A stretch of 64,000 nt of DNA, taken from positions 558,001 through 622,000 of the forward strand of contig NZ_AUHG01000010.1 in the NCBI RefSeq assembly GCF_000423065.1. Direction: 5' to 3'. The position numbers and the translations under genes are program-made. The stretch is from Christiangramia echinicola DSM 19838 (GTDB lineage Bacteria; Bacteroidota; Bacteroidia; Flavobacteriales; Flavobacteriaceae). The first letter of the stretch is position 1, and the number at the start of each line of letters is the position of its first letter. Of this stretch, positions 1 through 9,010 are shown piece by piece. The notes under the pieces were generated by a model. That model was given only the letters and a program-made list of their open reading frames with translations. It was not told the DNA's origin and searched no databases.

Positions 1-127
1 GGTTAGATTCAGAAATTTCAGCAGTTTCTTCAACAGCTTCAGTGTTATCCTCAGCATTCTCGTTTTTACAAGAAGTTACTGTGATAGCAAGTACTAGCGC
101 AAGAGCGCTAAGAATCATTTTTTTCAT
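1..127 (-). CDS. Small lipoprotein, partial at left edge
   Basis: Only the first 42 codons are in the window; the gene continues beyond base 1. The reading begins MKKMILSALALVLAI and reaches a cysteine at residue 20 in the context VTSC. This is a signal peptide with a lipoprotein-type cleavage site, so the mature protein is probably anchored by lipid in the inner or outer membrane. After the cysteine the chain is very acidic and rich in Glu, Asn and Thr, like the flexible linker that follows the lipidated cysteine in many Bacteroidota lipoproteins. No functional domain lies within the visible part. It is divergent from the tRNA gene. Confidence 0.7.
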   Translation of the reverse strand, partial: MKKMILSALALVLAITVTSCKNENAEDNTEAVEETAEISESN

Positions 128-282
128 ATTTATTAAATTAAAAGCCGGCGAATGTATTCTAAAAATGAATACAAAAATCAATTTGATAAAGAATTTTAAA
201 TTTATTTTTCGGGATGTTACAATCTGCTTCTTATTCACCAAATAAAATAAGCAGTATTCATTCTTACAATCTAAAATTTTTA

Positions 283-290
283 TATTTTTG
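283..290 (+). promoter_or_regulatory. Putative -7 element of tRNA-Leu
   Basis: TATTTTTG matches the Bacteroidota -7 consensus TAnnTTTG and ends 10 bases before the first base of the tRNA. No clear -33 TTG is present at the usual distance, so this rests on one element and its position. Confidence 0.45.
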
Positions 291-300
291 CCGTCCACAA

Positions 301-382
301 GCTCGAGTGGCGGAATTGGTAGACGCGCTGGATTCAAAATCCAGTTCTTTCGGGAGTGCGGGTTCGATTCCCGCCTCGAGTA
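301..382 (+). tRNA. tRNA-Leu (anticodon CAA)
   Basis: The sequence folds as a class II tRNA. The acceptor arm GCTCGAG pairs with CTCGAGT, with a G-T first pair. A D-arm contains GGTAGACGC, and the anticodon stem CTGGA/TCCAG encloses the loop TTCAAAA, giving anticodon CAA. A short variable arm follows, then a T-arm containing GGTTCGATTCC. The discriminator base is A at 382 and no CCA is encoded. Anticodon and long variable region fit leucine, codon UUG. Confidence 0.96.
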
Positions 383-385
383 CTT

Positions 386-420
386 TAAACCCTGTTAATT
401 ATATATTGACGGGGTTTTTA
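386..420 (+). terminator. Probable terminator after tRNA-Leu
   Basis: AAACCC and GGGTTT flank a loop of about 19 bases, with partial TGT/GAC pairing inside the stem, and a run of T follows. It lies 4 bases after the mature tRNA 3' end. The stem is imperfect. Confidence 0.5.
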
Positions 421-545
421 TTATTAGAGGTTTCCTTTAACCTTAATTATAGGTATAAGCCAAATTTTACATTTCACAATTAGCTAATAATTAGATTATA
501 TTTAGCCCAATAAATCTTCAGTTAAACTTTTCAGTAAACGATGGC

Positions 546-3167
546 ATGGTAAATAATTCTGATAAATCAGAAAATATTGAGAATTCCAGGGATGTATCCA
601 GAGATTTCCTTGAATCTATATTAGAAACCGTACGTGAACCTCTATTAGTGTTGGACACGAAGCTAAATTTCATAGATGGTAATTCTAAATTATTTGACGT
701 ATTCCACGTTACGAATAAAGAAGCTTTTATCTCAGAATTTGAAGTTGAAGAGGGAATTTTCAAAGATCTCAGAGCAATTCTGGAAAATGCATTACCACTT
801 CAAAAGCCCGTTGAGGATTCGGTCTTTTCTGTAATTCACCCGGTATACGGTTTTAAAAGTTTTAAGCTTAATACAAGAAAATTAAAGGGGTCAGGCTATA
901 TTCTGGTTTCATTTTCTTTACACGAGGATGGTGATGATCATTTAGATTTTGATGAAATATTCTCACAGGCTCCGGCCATGATCTGCATTCTTCGAGGGCC
1001 AGAGCACGTTTTTGAAAGAGCGAATGAGAACTATTTTCAGATTGTAGGCCATAGAGATATATTGGGGAAAACTGTAAAAGAAGCGCTTCCTGAGATAGAG
1101 GGACAGGGCTTTTACGAGATGCTGGATGAAGTTTATAATACTGGTAAGGCCTTCATTGGAAATGAAATTCCGGTTAAGATTGATGCAGGAGAAAAGGAGC
1201 TTAAGAACGCTTTCCTGGACTTTGTTTACCAGCCTATTTTGGAGAGATCTGGAAAAGTTAACGGGATCTTTGTTCATGCAGTAGATATTACCGAAAAGGT
1301 AGAGGTTAAAAGAAAACTTGAGGAGAGTGAAAACGAATTGAGATATCTTATAGATACAGTGCCTGCAATAATCTGGATTACTGGTCCCGACGGTCAAAAT
1401 CAATACCTGAATAAGAATTGGTACATATTTACAGGCCAAACCGTTGAGAGTTCAAAGGATTTTGGTTGGTTAGACGCTATTCATCCGGATGATCGTCCAA
1501 AAGTGGAACAAAATTTCATGAATGCTAATTTAGAAAGAAAGGATTTTCATGATAGTTTTAGATTAAAGAATAAGCAAGGTGAATACAGGTGGGTGCTGGA
1601 TTCAGGTAGCCCTAAATATAATTCGGAAGGGCAGTATGAAGGTATGATAGGCACGGTGGTAGATGTTAATGAAGAGAAGGTCAAGGAGCAATTATTAAAA
1701 GATAAGGAACATAGAATTAGATCTATTATTGAAGAGGCGAATGTGGCAACTGCACTTTATACCGGTAAAGAGATGAAAATTGAAATGGCCAATGCTGCCA
1801 TGATCAATCTTTGGGGTAAGGACAGGTCTGTGATTGGAACCACACTGCATGAAGCATTACCAGAGCTTGAAGGCCAGCCGTTTCATGACCTTCTTCAGGA
1901 AGTTTATACAACCGGAAAAACTTATTGGGGAAAAGAAGATCCGGTAGACCTTGTAATTGATAACAAACTGCGTTCAGGTTATTTTAATTTTACCTACAAA
2001 GCGCTCAGGGATGAAAAAGGTGAAGTCTACGGAATTCTGAATATGGCCATCGATGTATCTGAAATGGTGAGGTCAAAGGAAATGCTAAGAGACAGTGAAT
2101 CCAAGTTCCGCCAGATGGCAGATCTTATGCCAGAGAAGGTATCAAATGTAGATGCCAATGGTAAAGTGATCTATTTTAACCAGGGTTGGTTAGATTATAC
2201 GGGGCTTTCCAAACTGGAATTTGAGCAAAAGGGAATTAACAATTTTATTCATCCTGCAGAAAAGGATGAGTTTGAAAAAACCTGGCGCTATTCGTTGCAA
2301 ACAGGCAACGACTTTGAAATGGAAGTAAGGTACCTGAATAAAAAAGGTAAGTATAAATGGCACCTGAATAGAGCTGAAGCAATCTTTGATGATAATGGGA
2401 AGATACAGATCTGGATCTGTACTGCTACCGAAATTCAGAAGATCAAAGAGGAAGAAAAGCGTAAAGAAGATTTCCTTAAACTCGTAAGTCATGAATTAAA
2501 AACTCCTGTAACTTCAATAAAAGGTTATGTTCAGTTGCTTTTAAGTTTACTCAAAAAGAAAGACGATATGCCTCTTTCTTCTATTCCTTTCGAAAAATCA
2601 CTGGAAAGAATAGATCAGCAGGTGGTTAGATTAACAAGACTAATTTCAGAGATGCTTGATCTTTCGCGCATCGAAAAGAATAAGCTGGTTTTACAAAAGG
2701 AGAAATTCAGTATTAATGATCTTGTTGCAGAAACTATCCAGGATATTAATTATACCAATACTGAGTACAATATTGAGATCACTGAAGAATTTCACTGTGA
2801 TATTTTGGCAGACAGGGATAGAATTGGCCAGGTTTTGATCAATTTGGTGACGAATGCCATAAAATATTCTCCGGTAAATCAGGATATTGAAGTTGTAGTT
2901 AGTAAAAGCGGTAAAAATAAGGTTGCCGTTAGCGTAAAAGATTCAGGAATAGGGATCGATAAACAAAATCTGAAGAAAATATTTAAAAGATTTTATAGAA
3001 TAGACTTCAAGAACGAGGATACATATTCTGGCTTTGGAATTGGACTGTATCTGGCGAATGAGATCATGAAAAGGCATAATGGTAAGATCGCGGTAGAAAG
3101 TACCAAAGGTGAGGGTTCTAAATTCACATTCACCCTGGATGTAGCTTTAGAGGATCAGAATGATTAA
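546..3167 (+). CDS. Multi-PAS sensor histidine kinase
   Basis: An 873-residue histidine kinase. About five PAS-type segments lie at residues 20-115, 135-250, 265-385, 395-505 and 515-635. A HisKA dimerisation domain follows with the phospho-acceptor H649 in SHELKTPVTSIKGY, then a HATPase_c domain with N box (LINLVTNAIKYSP, about 763-775), G1 (KDSGIGID) and G2 (GFGIGLYLANEI). No transmembrane segment or signal peptide is visible, so it is probably a cytosolic sensor of redox state, ligand or light. It has no receiver domain and no neighbouring response regulator, so it is an orphan. An ATG at 541 is followed by an in-frame stop, which fixes the start at 546. PAS 2 and PAS 4 share the phrase ALPE(I/L)EGQ, suggesting internal duplication. 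Confidence 0.93.
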   Translation: MVNNSDKSENIENSRDVSRDFLESILETVREPLLVLDTKLNFIDGNSKLFDVFHVTNKEAFISEFEVEEGIFKDLRAILENALPLQKPVEDSVFSVIHPVYGFKSFKLNTRKLKGSGYILVSFSLHEDGDDHLDFDEIFSQAPAMICILRGPEHVFERANENYFQIVGHRDILGKTVKEALPEIEGQGFYEMLDEVYNTGKAFIGNEIPVKIDAGEKELKNAFLDFVYQPILERSGKVNGIFVHAVDITEKVEVKRKLEESENELRYLIDTVPAIIWITGPDGQNQYLNKNWYIFTGQTVESSKDFGWLDAIHPDDRPKVEQNFMNANLERKDFHDSFRLKNKQGEYRWVLDSGSPKYNSEGQYEGMIGTVVDVNEEKVKEQLLKDKEHRIRSIIEEANVATALYTGKEMKIEMANAAMINLWGKDRSVIGTTLHEALPELEGQPFHDLLQEVYTTGKTYWGKEDPVDLVIDNKLRSGYFNFTYKALRDEKGEVYGILNMAIDVSEMVRSKEMLRDSESKFRQMADLMPEKVSNVDANGKVIYFNQGWLDYTGLSKLEFEQKGINNFIHPAEKDEFEKTWRYSLQTGNDFEMEVRYLNKKGKYKWHLNRAEAIFDDNGKIQIWICTATEIQKIKEEEKRKEDFLKLVSHELKTPVTSIKGYVQLLLSLLKKKDDMPLSSIPFEKSLERIDQQVVRLTRLISEMLDLSRIEKNKLVLQKEKFSINDLVAETIQDINYTNTEYNIEITEEFHCDILADRDRIGQVLINLVTNAIKYSPVNQDIEVVVSKSGKNKVAVSVKDSGIGIDKQNLKKIFKRFYRIDFKNEDTYSGFGIGLYLANEIMKRHNGKIAVESTKGEGSKFTFTLDVALEDQND

Positions 3168-3250
3168 ATATTACCGCGAGTTCATTTCCTATTTAGAGAA
3201 TAGATCCTTTGCTATAAAAGCGTAAGGATTTTTTAAAAATTAGACCAATG

Positions 3251-3277
3251 AAGAGCCTGCAGCAATGCCGGCTTTTT
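3251..3277 (+). terminator. Terminator of the histidine kinase gene
   Basis: A hairpin at 3254-3273 (AGCC, mismatch, GCA, loop GCAA, TGC, mismatch, GGCT) is followed by five T. It overlaps the first codons of the longest possible reading of the next gene, which argues that this longer reading is not the real one. Confidence 0.65.
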
Positions 3278-3284
3278 AAATTTA
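3277..3284 (+). promoter_or_regulatory. Putative -7 element of the monooxygenase gene
   Basis: TAAATTTA is one base off the TAnnTTTG consensus. It begins in the terminator T-tract and ends 5 bases before the chosen start codon at 3290. No -33 element is recognisable. Confidence 0.35.
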
Positions 3285-3289
3285 GAGAT

Positions 3290-4327
3290 ATGCCTAATTA
3301 TAAAAATATAAATTATTCGGTTCTGGAGCTTGCAGTTGTAGGACAGGATATTCCACATACAGAAGTTTTTGAAAATAGTGTAGAGCTGGCAAATTTAGCT
3401 GAATCGCTGGGTTATAAAAGGTTCTGGCTGGCAGAACATCACAATATGGTGAGTATTGCCAGTTCTGCAACGACCGTATTAATGAGCCATATTGCTTCAA
3501 AAACTTCCGCCATCAGGATTGGTTCTGGAGGGATCATGCTGCCAAATCACTCTCGTTTGATTGTTGCAGAACAGTTTGGAACCCTGGGATCCTTATACCC
3601 GGGAAGAATAGATATGGGACTGGGTAGAGCACCGGGTACAGACCAGGTTACGGCTCATGCTATTAGGAGTGACAGAATGAATTCTGTTTTTAAATTTCCT
3701 CATGAAATCGATGAGATTCAGCGATATTTTAAAAATGAAAACAAGAATACCAAGGTAAGGGCAACAGTAGCGGAAGGGGTAAAAATCCCTATGTATGTTT
3801 TGGGTTCAAGTACAGATAGTGCTCATGTAGCGGCAGAAAAAGGATTGCCATATGTATTCGCCAGTCATTTTGCGCCCTCCCAGTTATTCCAGGCGATGGA
3901 AATATATTACAAGGAATTCCAGCCATCAGCGTATTTGGATAAGCCATATAGTATTGCAGGGATCAATGTGGTTGCCGCAGATGATTTTGATGAAGCTGAA
4001 AAGATCTCTACCAGTTCTTTAAAAATGATGCTGGGCGTGATGACGGGTAACCTTGATTACCTTCAAAAACCTCAGGAAATGAGTCCTGAATTGAAAGAGT
4101 TGCGAGAAAACCCTGCTTTTGAACGTATGTTGAAATATTCATTTGTAGGCGATAAGCAAACGGTTAAAGAAAAAACTGAAGATTTTCTAAAGCAAACCGG
4201 TGTGGATGAAGTTATTGTAGCATCTCATATTTATCATCAGGAGGACAGACTTAGATCTTTCAGGATATTTTCAGAAATAATGGAAGAGATCAATCATCCG
4301 GTTGAAGCAAATATTAAACTTCCTTAA
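3290..4327 (+). CDS. LLM-class flavin-dependent oxidoreductase
   Basis: A luciferase-like monooxygenase family protein of about 345 residues from this start. Family-typical segments include LAESLGYKRFWLAEHHN near the N-terminus, IRIGSGGIMLPNHS, LYPGRIDMGLGRAPGTD and the closing substrate-domain helices. The family binds FMN in a TIM barrel and oxidises small organic substrates with reduced flavin from a partner reductase. The substrate cannot be read from sequence. The frame is open from an ATG at 3248, but those extra codons form the terminator of the kinase gene, and homologues generally begin near MPNYKNINYSVLEL, so 3290 is preferred. The flavin reductase-like gene that follows in the same direction could supply reducing power, though this is inference. 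Confidence 0.88.
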   Translation: MPNYKNINYSVLELAVVGQDIPHTEVFENSVELANLAESLGYKRFWLAEHHNMVSIASSATTVLMSHIASKTSAIRIGSGGIMLPNHSRLIVAEQFGTLGSLYPGRIDMGLGRAPGTDQVTAHAIRSDRMNSVFKFPHEIDEIQRYFKNENKNTKVRATVAEGVKIPMYVLGSSTDSAHVAAEKGLPYVFASHFAPSQLFQAMEIYYKEFQPSAYLDKPYSIAGINVVAADDFDEAEKISTSSLKMMLGVMTGNLDYLQKPQEMSPELKELRENPAFERMLKYSFVGDKQTVKEKTEDFLKQTGVDEVIVASHIYHQEDRLRSFRIFSEIMEEINHPVEANIKLP

Positions 4328-4415
4328 ATTATTATAAAAACGGTTAAATATTAGTCTGTTACGCTCTATATAATTCAATTTCTGAAGGGAATAAATTAAC
4401 TTCAAAAGAAAAATT

Positions 4416-5081
4416 ATGGAAGAGAAAGTAAAGATAAGATCTATAGACCAGGTAACTCACGATGTTAAACAATTCAAATTAGATAAACCTGAAGGGTATA
4501 AATTCACTCCCGGTCATGCTACAGAGGTCTCTATCAATAAAGAAGGCTGGAAGGATGAAAAACGACCTTTTACCTTTACAAGTTTAAATGAAGACGATTA
4601 CCTGGAATTTACCATCAAAATTTATCCAGATCATGATGGGGTTACAGAACAGCTTGATAAATTAAAACCTGGTGACGAAATGATCATCAGGGATACCTGG
4701 GGAGCTATAGAATATAAAGGTGCTGGTTATATAATTGCAGGTGGTGCCGGAATTACTCCTTATATCGCTATGCTTCGTGATCTCCACCAGAAGAATAAAA
4801 CTGAAGGCTTGAAACTTATTTATTCTAACAAAACAGATAAAGATATTATCCTGAAGGCTGAACTGGATAAATTGCTTAATAATACCACTTACGTTATTAC
4901 AGGTCAGGACGATACTGATCATACCAGGGGCTATATAAATGAAGAGTTTTTAAAGGATCATATAACCGATCTAAGCCAGAGGTTTTATGTATGTGGTCCT
5001 CCAGAAATGACCGAAGAGGTGAATGATATTCTCAAAAAACTTGGAGCAGATACTGATTCTGTTCAATTAGATGATCAGTGA
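4416..5081 (+). CDS. Ferredoxin/flavodoxin-NADP reductase-like flavoprotein
   Basis: A 221-residue oxidoreductase of the ferredoxin-NADP reductase fold. The FAD-binding RPFTFTS motif is at residues 50-56, the NAD(P)-binding GGAGITPY at 109-116 and the C-terminal CGPPEM at 193-198. No 2Fe-2S domain is present, so it is a stand-alone reductase passing electrons between NAD(P)H and a flavin or protein partner. It lies 88 bases after the luciferase-like monooxygenase in the same orientation, and such a pairing would make chemical sense. No terminator is seen between the two. It converges on the VOC gene with 7 bases between stops. Confidence 0.88.
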   Translation: MEEKVKIRSIDQVTHDVKQFKLDKPEGYKFTPGHATEVSINKEGWKDEKRPFTFTSLNEDDYLEFTIKIYPDHDGVTEQLDKLKPGDEMIIRDTWGAIEYKGAGYIIAGGAGITPYIAMLRDLHQKNKTEGLKLIYSNKTDKDIILKAELDKLLNNTTYVITGQDDTDHTRGYINEEFLKDHITDLSQRFYVCGPPEMTEEVNDILKKLGADTDSVQLDDQ

Positions 5082-5088
5082 TTCCAGA

Positions 5089-5451
5089 TCAAAGATCCTG
5101 AACAATAAATACCGCATTTTTATTTAGATCATAAAATCCGAACTCACTGGTATTCCAGGGGGTTTGGATTCTCAATTTATCTTTAGAAACAGTTCCTCTA
5201 TCAACGAATTCTGAAAATAGAGGTTCAATATCTTTTACGAATATCTTGATCACAGATCCGCCAAGATGGGGATCATCTTTAGTATCTGCATGCCACTGGA
5301 GGTGGATACATAGATTTTCCCTTCTTAATACTGCGTACATATCATCTTTATGCAATAATTCAAAACCCACATATTTAAGATACCAGGCCACATCCCTATC
5401 AATATCAAGACTAGGAAGAACGGGTGATATTTCTATAAATCCAGATTTCAC
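5089..5451 (-). CDS. VOC (glyoxalase/bleomycin-resistance) family protein
   Basis: A 120-residue protein with one vicinal-oxygen-chelate module pair: ISPVLPSLDIDRDVAWYLK at the start, a central CIHLQWHAD segment and a closing NKNAVFIVQDL strand. Family members are metal-dependent lyases or dioxygenases, or drug-binding proteins; the metal ligands cannot be assigned with certainty. The start is GTG; no in-frame ATG is available near the conserved N-terminus. It begins 5 bases after the SRPBCC gene and is very likely cotranscribed with it. Confidence 0.8.
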   Translation of the reverse strand: MKSGFIEISPVLPSLDIDRDVAWYLKYVGFELLHKDDMYAVLRRENLCIHLQWHADTKDDPHLGGSVIKIFVKDIEPLFSEFVDRGTVSKDKLRIQTPWNTSEFGFYDLNKNAVFIVQDL

Positions 5452-5456
5452 AATAT

Positions 5457-5996
5457 TTATTTCTCGAGTTCAGATTTCAAATTTTTCAGGCCAGTTTCAA
5501 GATCATCTCCAATAATTTCCTCAAAATCCATGAATAGTAACATAAGGTTCATAGGATAATCCATGTGACCAGAAAATCCCCAGGTCACTTTTGTTTTATC
5601 ATTAGCAACAGCCTCTGTAGTCATAAATGCAGGTTCGGTAGATTCAAAGGGTTCATAAAAGCGTAGTTCAAAATCTATCCTTTCTCCATCTTCAAGCTTA
5701 ACGATCTCCTGTTTTCCTTTTCCCACTTCTTCATTCTCACTATTCCAGGCTGAAACAAAACCAACAGTACCATCTGTGCCACTATAAGTTTTCTCCATGT
5801 CTGGATCCATGCTAGCCCATTTGCTGTAATTATCCTGGTTTTTCAGGTATTTCACATAGTTGAAAACTTCCTGTTTTGGCTGGTCTATAATTATATCTCT
5901 TTCAACTTCATAGCTCTTTGGAATGAATAGGGCCAGGATTAACGGGATGGCGATGATCACCACCAGGACGATTAGAATTTTCTTTAATATATTCAT
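5457..5996 (-). CDS. SRPBCC family membrane-anchored protein
   Basis: 179 residues. Residues 4-26 form one hydrophobic helix (ILKKILIVLVVIIAIPLIL), followed by a START/Bet v1-like domain beginning KSYEVERDIIIDQPKQEV. This N-terminal anchor plus polyketide-cyclase-like domain is common in Flavobacteriaceae. The fold binds hydrophobic ligands, but no ligand or catalytic role is evident. First gene of a two-gene unit with the VOC protein. Confidence 0.82.
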   Translation of the reverse strand: MNILKKILIVLVVIIAIPLILALFIPKSYEVERDIIIDQPKQEVFNYVKYLKNQDNYSKWASMDPDMEKTYSGTDGTVGFVSAWNSENEEVGKGKQEIVKLEDGERIDFELRFYEPFESTEPAFMTTEAVANDKTKVTWGFSGHMDYPMNLMLLFMDFEEIIGDDLETGLKNLKSELEK

Positions 5997-6049
5997 AGTA
6001 TAAGGTTTGATTGATGTTACCCCTCATCTAAAATTAGTAAAAATTTGAT

Positions 6050-6526
6050 CTATATCTTATTCCATTCCCAGAGACCGTATTTTAAATCTGTTGGCAGTTT
6101 GAAACCACATAATTTAAGGGTTAATAATATGTTGCCCCTGTGGTGAGCTTCATGATGAATAAAGTATCCTAGCAATGGCACTAATCCTCGTTTAAAACCT
6201 TTTACCTGTCCGTCATTTTCTATTCCTTTCTTTAAAATTGTCGCGATAAGGTTTGCGGTAATTTCATGGCAATCTATAAGCATGGGAATGCTTTTTATAT
6301 CTGTAGCTTTTACGGTAGCCAGATCTACAATTAGGTTTTTATCGAATCTTTCCAGTTTCCAGAATCTCACATTATACATATGAGCAAGTTGATGACCAAC
6401 GGTACCACCACCTCTTTTTGAAGTTGTGAATTCCAGGGAGTCTTCAGTGATAGAATTCAGCAACTTTAGATTGGTTCTATGGTTGATGTACCAGGTTTCC
6501 AGAATTTGTTTCTCCAATGTATCCAT
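6050..6526 (-). CDS. DinB family protein
   Basis: About 158 residues, predicted all-helical, with the C-terminal HHEAHHRGNI segment that supplies the histidine metal ligands of the DinB/YfiT fold, and a GHQLAHMYNVR segment upstream carrying another ligand. DinB-type proteins are metal-dependent and often act as thiol transferases or stress proteins; the substrate is unknown. The frame opens with a TTG at 6535, but an ATG three codons later (6526) is the likelier start. Confidence 0.78.
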   Translation of the reverse strand: MDTLEKQILETWYINHRTNLKLLNSITEDSLEFTTSKRGGGTVGHQLAHMYNVRFWKLERFDKNLIVDLATVKATDIKSIPMLIDCHEITANLIATILKKGIENDGQVKGFKRGLVPLLGYFIHHEAHHRGNILLTLKLCGFKLPTDLKYGLWEWNKI

Positions 6527-6589
6527 TAGAACCAAATTACATAAGTTTTTAAATTCATAGGACTAAATGTGGGGAATGTGCATAGAATA

Positions 6590-7357
6590 TCAATTCTTCA
6601 ATTCATTTTCGATCAGCTTCAGAATAGTTTCAATTTCATGCAGTAGGGGTTTGTAGTGCGCATTTTCTGTAGCGATTCCGGTAAGTATAAAGATAAGTAG
6701 ATTATTCTCGAATTCTCTGGATGCTATAATATCGAGATTGCTATGCATTTCTTTTGCAGGAGCAAGCCCCATTTCCCCGGTAGTAACTTTTAGGTGGTCT
6801 AAAATAGTTCGAATACTCGCCTCATTGGTTTTAAAAAGTTCAAGTATTTCTTCACGTTGATCACCCAGAGATATTTCCTGAATATGAACACTTTGAACAA
6901 AAGATTCCCATCCCGTGAGATGTTTTCTTAACTCGGGATTTGAAATGCCTTCCAGACTACCGGAGTTAATTAATTCATTTAACAGGGAGTTATTCGGGCT
7001 GTATGCAATCCCATAAGAAAAGGAATTATAAAGTATTTCAGACAATTCCCTTTCTTCTATATCTTTAGATTTGTCTATAACCGCAACAATTCGCTTTGAA
7101 TTCTGATAACTCAACCTGTTCACCTCGATTAGGTTTTGCAGCCTTATCTTATTCTGTTCAAATTCATTTTTAAGCCCTTCCAGGTAATATCGTTGCTTGT
7201 TTTCCAGAATGCGGTTCTCATTCCAGTTATTAATTGCCAGAGCGATAAGAATGCCAATAACTACCAGGGCTATTTCACCAAGGGCATATAAAAGATATTT
7301 GCTGAATTTATTTTCAGTAACCAATCGCTGCCTGATCTTCCGGAAGAATCTTAACAT
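6590..7357 (-). CDS. DUF6090 family membrane protein
   Basis: 255 residues. The N-terminus has the hallmark of DUF6090 proteins abundant in Flavobacteriia: basic residues, then YLLYALGEIALVVIGILIAL and INNWNENR (about residues 22-50). It has one transmembrane helix, with a long helical region after it that probably lies outside the cytoplasm. The function of the family is unknown. It is a single gene divergent from nothing close; the upstream gene on the same strand ends 108 bases away. Confidence 0.8.
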   Translation of the reverse strand: MLRFFRKIRQRLVTENKFSKYLLYALGEIALVVIGILIALAINNWNENRILENKQRYYLEGLKNEFEQNKIRLQNLIEVNRLSYQNSKRIVAVIDKSKDIEERELSEILYNSFSYGIAYSPNNSLLNELINSGSLEGISNPELRKHLTGWESFVQSVHIQEISLGDQREEILELFKTNEASIRTILDHLKVTTGEMGLAPAKEMHSNLDIIASREFENNLLIFILTGIATENAHYKPLLHEIETILKLIENELKN

Positions 7358-7464
7358 ATTAGTTTCGGGATTTGGTGAATTCCCGTGTGACCGAAACTAA
7401 ATTATTAAAAATTATCTGAATCGCCTCTGGTATTTGAAAGTGGAGTAAATCGTTCAATATGGAA

Positions 7465-8526
7465 CTATAGCTTTGAATCCCAAACCAGAGAGATCATTTT
7501 GTAAAAATGACCTTTATGGAAACTATATTCTTTTTCGGTATCCACCCGATGCACCAAAACCATGTCAGAGCTGGGATAGACAGCCAGCATATGTACCCCC
7601 ACCCCTGTATGAAAGTATGATTTGGTTTTTCGGTTTTCATTCGGGATCAGTACACTCCAAAGCATTCCGTAGCCAATGCCGTAATTTTTATCTGTTATTG
7701 AAAATGGCTTAGTGGAAACCTCGATCCATTCTTCCGGAATGATCTGCTTTCCTGCCCAATTGCCATCGTTTAGATACAGCTGACCAAATAATGCGAGGTC
7801 TCTGGCAGATAACCTGAAGTGAAAGGCCGGAAATCTGGATTTACTGGTCTCATATTGATAAAAACCATCTACTTCTGGTATTTCCCAATCTTCTGCAGGA
7901 TCTATTGCCTTGATGTAGTTGTTTTTAAAATCCATGCCGAGTGGCTTTGCGATGTCGTTATAAAAGAGGTCATATACACTTTCACCGGTTAACTTTTCCA
8001 GAATATGGCCTAATGTATTAAAGTCCCAATTGTTATAATAGTAGGCTTCATTAGGTTGATGCGCTCCCCTTTGAGGCATATTTTCTAACATCCCTGCTGA
8101 TACTGCAGCGGCATTATGATAAACGCCAGATCTTGATCTTAGAAGATCGGCGATAGTAGCAGATTTTTCAGATTTTGTAAGCGAAGGCTCAATATCATCT
8201 ATTTCTAACTCTGCCAGGGTTAATGTGGTATCAATAGTTCCATTATTAACATATATGCCGTACAGAGAATTTAAAAGGGCTTTTCTAATAGAGTGGATCG
8301 TATGTTTTTTCTGGGTTTCTCCCCACTCATATGCTACCTGACCTTTATGCAGAATAATAAGAGAAGAAGATCCTGATCTCTCAAGAAAATTGGTTAATGT
8401 ATCCAGTTTTGCTGATGAGAATGCCTGGTCATTTTTATTAAAATCGAGAGGGAATTGATTCTGGGCCTTACTATTAAGATTTATAAGAAAAAAGATTCCA
8501 GTTAAAAGCGGTAATATTCTATGCAT
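7465..8526 (-). CDS. Serine hydrolase, beta-lactamase/PBP4-like
   Basis: 353 residues with a signal peptide (cleavage after SKAQ near residue 21), so periplasmic or exported. The catalytic SxxK motif is S79-I-R-K82, the YxN motif is Y164-N-N166, and an HTG triad near residue 310 takes the place of KTG. These are the marks of the class C beta-lactamase/DD-peptidase fold used by many esterases and peptidases. Resistance to beta-lactams should not be assumed; most such flavobacterial proteins are uncharacterised hydrolases. The last helix contains HRVDTEKEYSFHKG. Confidence 0.86.
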   Translation of the reverse strand: MHRILPLLTGIFFLINLNSKAQNQFPLDFNKNDQAFSSAKLDTLTNFLERSGSSSLIILHKGQVAYEWGETQKKHTIHSIRKALLNSLYGIYVNNGTIDTTLTLAELEIDDIEPSLTKSEKSATIADLLRSRSGVYHNAAAVSAGMLENMPQRGAHQPNEAYYYNNWDFNTLGHILEKLTGESVYDLFYNDIAKPLGMDFKNNYIKAIDPAEDWEIPEVDGFYQYETSKSRFPAFHFRLSARDLALFGQLYLNDGNWAGKQIIPEEWIEVSTKPFSITDKNYGIGYGMLWSVLIPNENRKTKSYFHTGVGVHMLAVYPSSDMVLVHRVDTEKEYSFHKGHFYKMISLVWDSKL

Positions 8527-8581
8527 TAATATTGTTTATAATAAATACGCTTTATTATACTGATTGTTGCAAACGCGTAGA

Positions 8582-9010
8582 TCAAGTTAAATAAACCAGG
8601 GCTAAAAACGCCGGAACGCTAATACACATAGAAATAATGGCAGGTTTGATCCAGCTTTTCTTTTCATATTCGGTTTCTTTGCCAATATATCTGTTCCAGA
8701 AGTATTCATTCAGAATAAGTGCTCCAGCAATATTCATGGGTAAGGCGAGATTTGTATTCGCATTCATGGTCTGTATCGTAATCACCATTCCGGTCACATA
8801 GATCAATGCAAATATCCCAACCTGGATCATTCCCTTTTTCTCTCCCCTTTTCTTTAGATTACTAAGCAGAATTACGGTTCCGAATAAGACTGAAAATAGC
8901 CCGGAAAATACCAGTATTAAACGCTTAGAGTAAAGTTTTGGCAGATTTTCTACAACCTGGTTTTTAGAACCGGTTTCTACAGTGGAGTTATTTTCGATAT
9001 TGTTATCCAT
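8582..9010 (-). CDS. Small integral membrane protein, unknown
   Basis: 142 residues. A polar N-terminus of about 28 residues is followed by four predicted membrane helices (about 31-49, 61-78, 87-103 and 122-141). I recognise no named family. Its start codon overlaps the stop of the upstream cupin gene by one base (TAATG), so the two are translationally coupled. Confidence 0.6.
   Translation of the reverse strand: MDNNIENNSTVETGSKNQVVENLPKLYSKRLILVFSGLFSVLFGTVILLSNLKKRGEKKGMIQVGIFALIYVTGMVITIQTMNANTNLALPMNIAGALILNEYFWNRYIGKETEYEKKSWIKPAIISMCISVPAFLALVYLT

Noticed and set aside
42-245. 67-residue frame on the plus strand
   Set aside because: It is antisense to the lipoprotein signal peptide and continues into AT-rich spacer.
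214-483. 89-residue frame on the plus strand
   Set aside because: It runs straight through tRNA-Leu and its terminator; the translation has no domain-like composition.
963-1439. 158-residue frame opposite the histidine kinase
   Set aside because: It is antisense to conserved PAS sequence and has the Tyr/Leu/Phe-rich look of a shadow frame.
3248-3289. Longer N-terminus for the monooxygenase
   Set aside because: These codons form the terminator of the preceding gene and do not resemble the family.
8520-8580. Promoter for the serine hydrolase gene
   Set aside because: No sequence near the start fits TAnnTTTG with a -33 partner.
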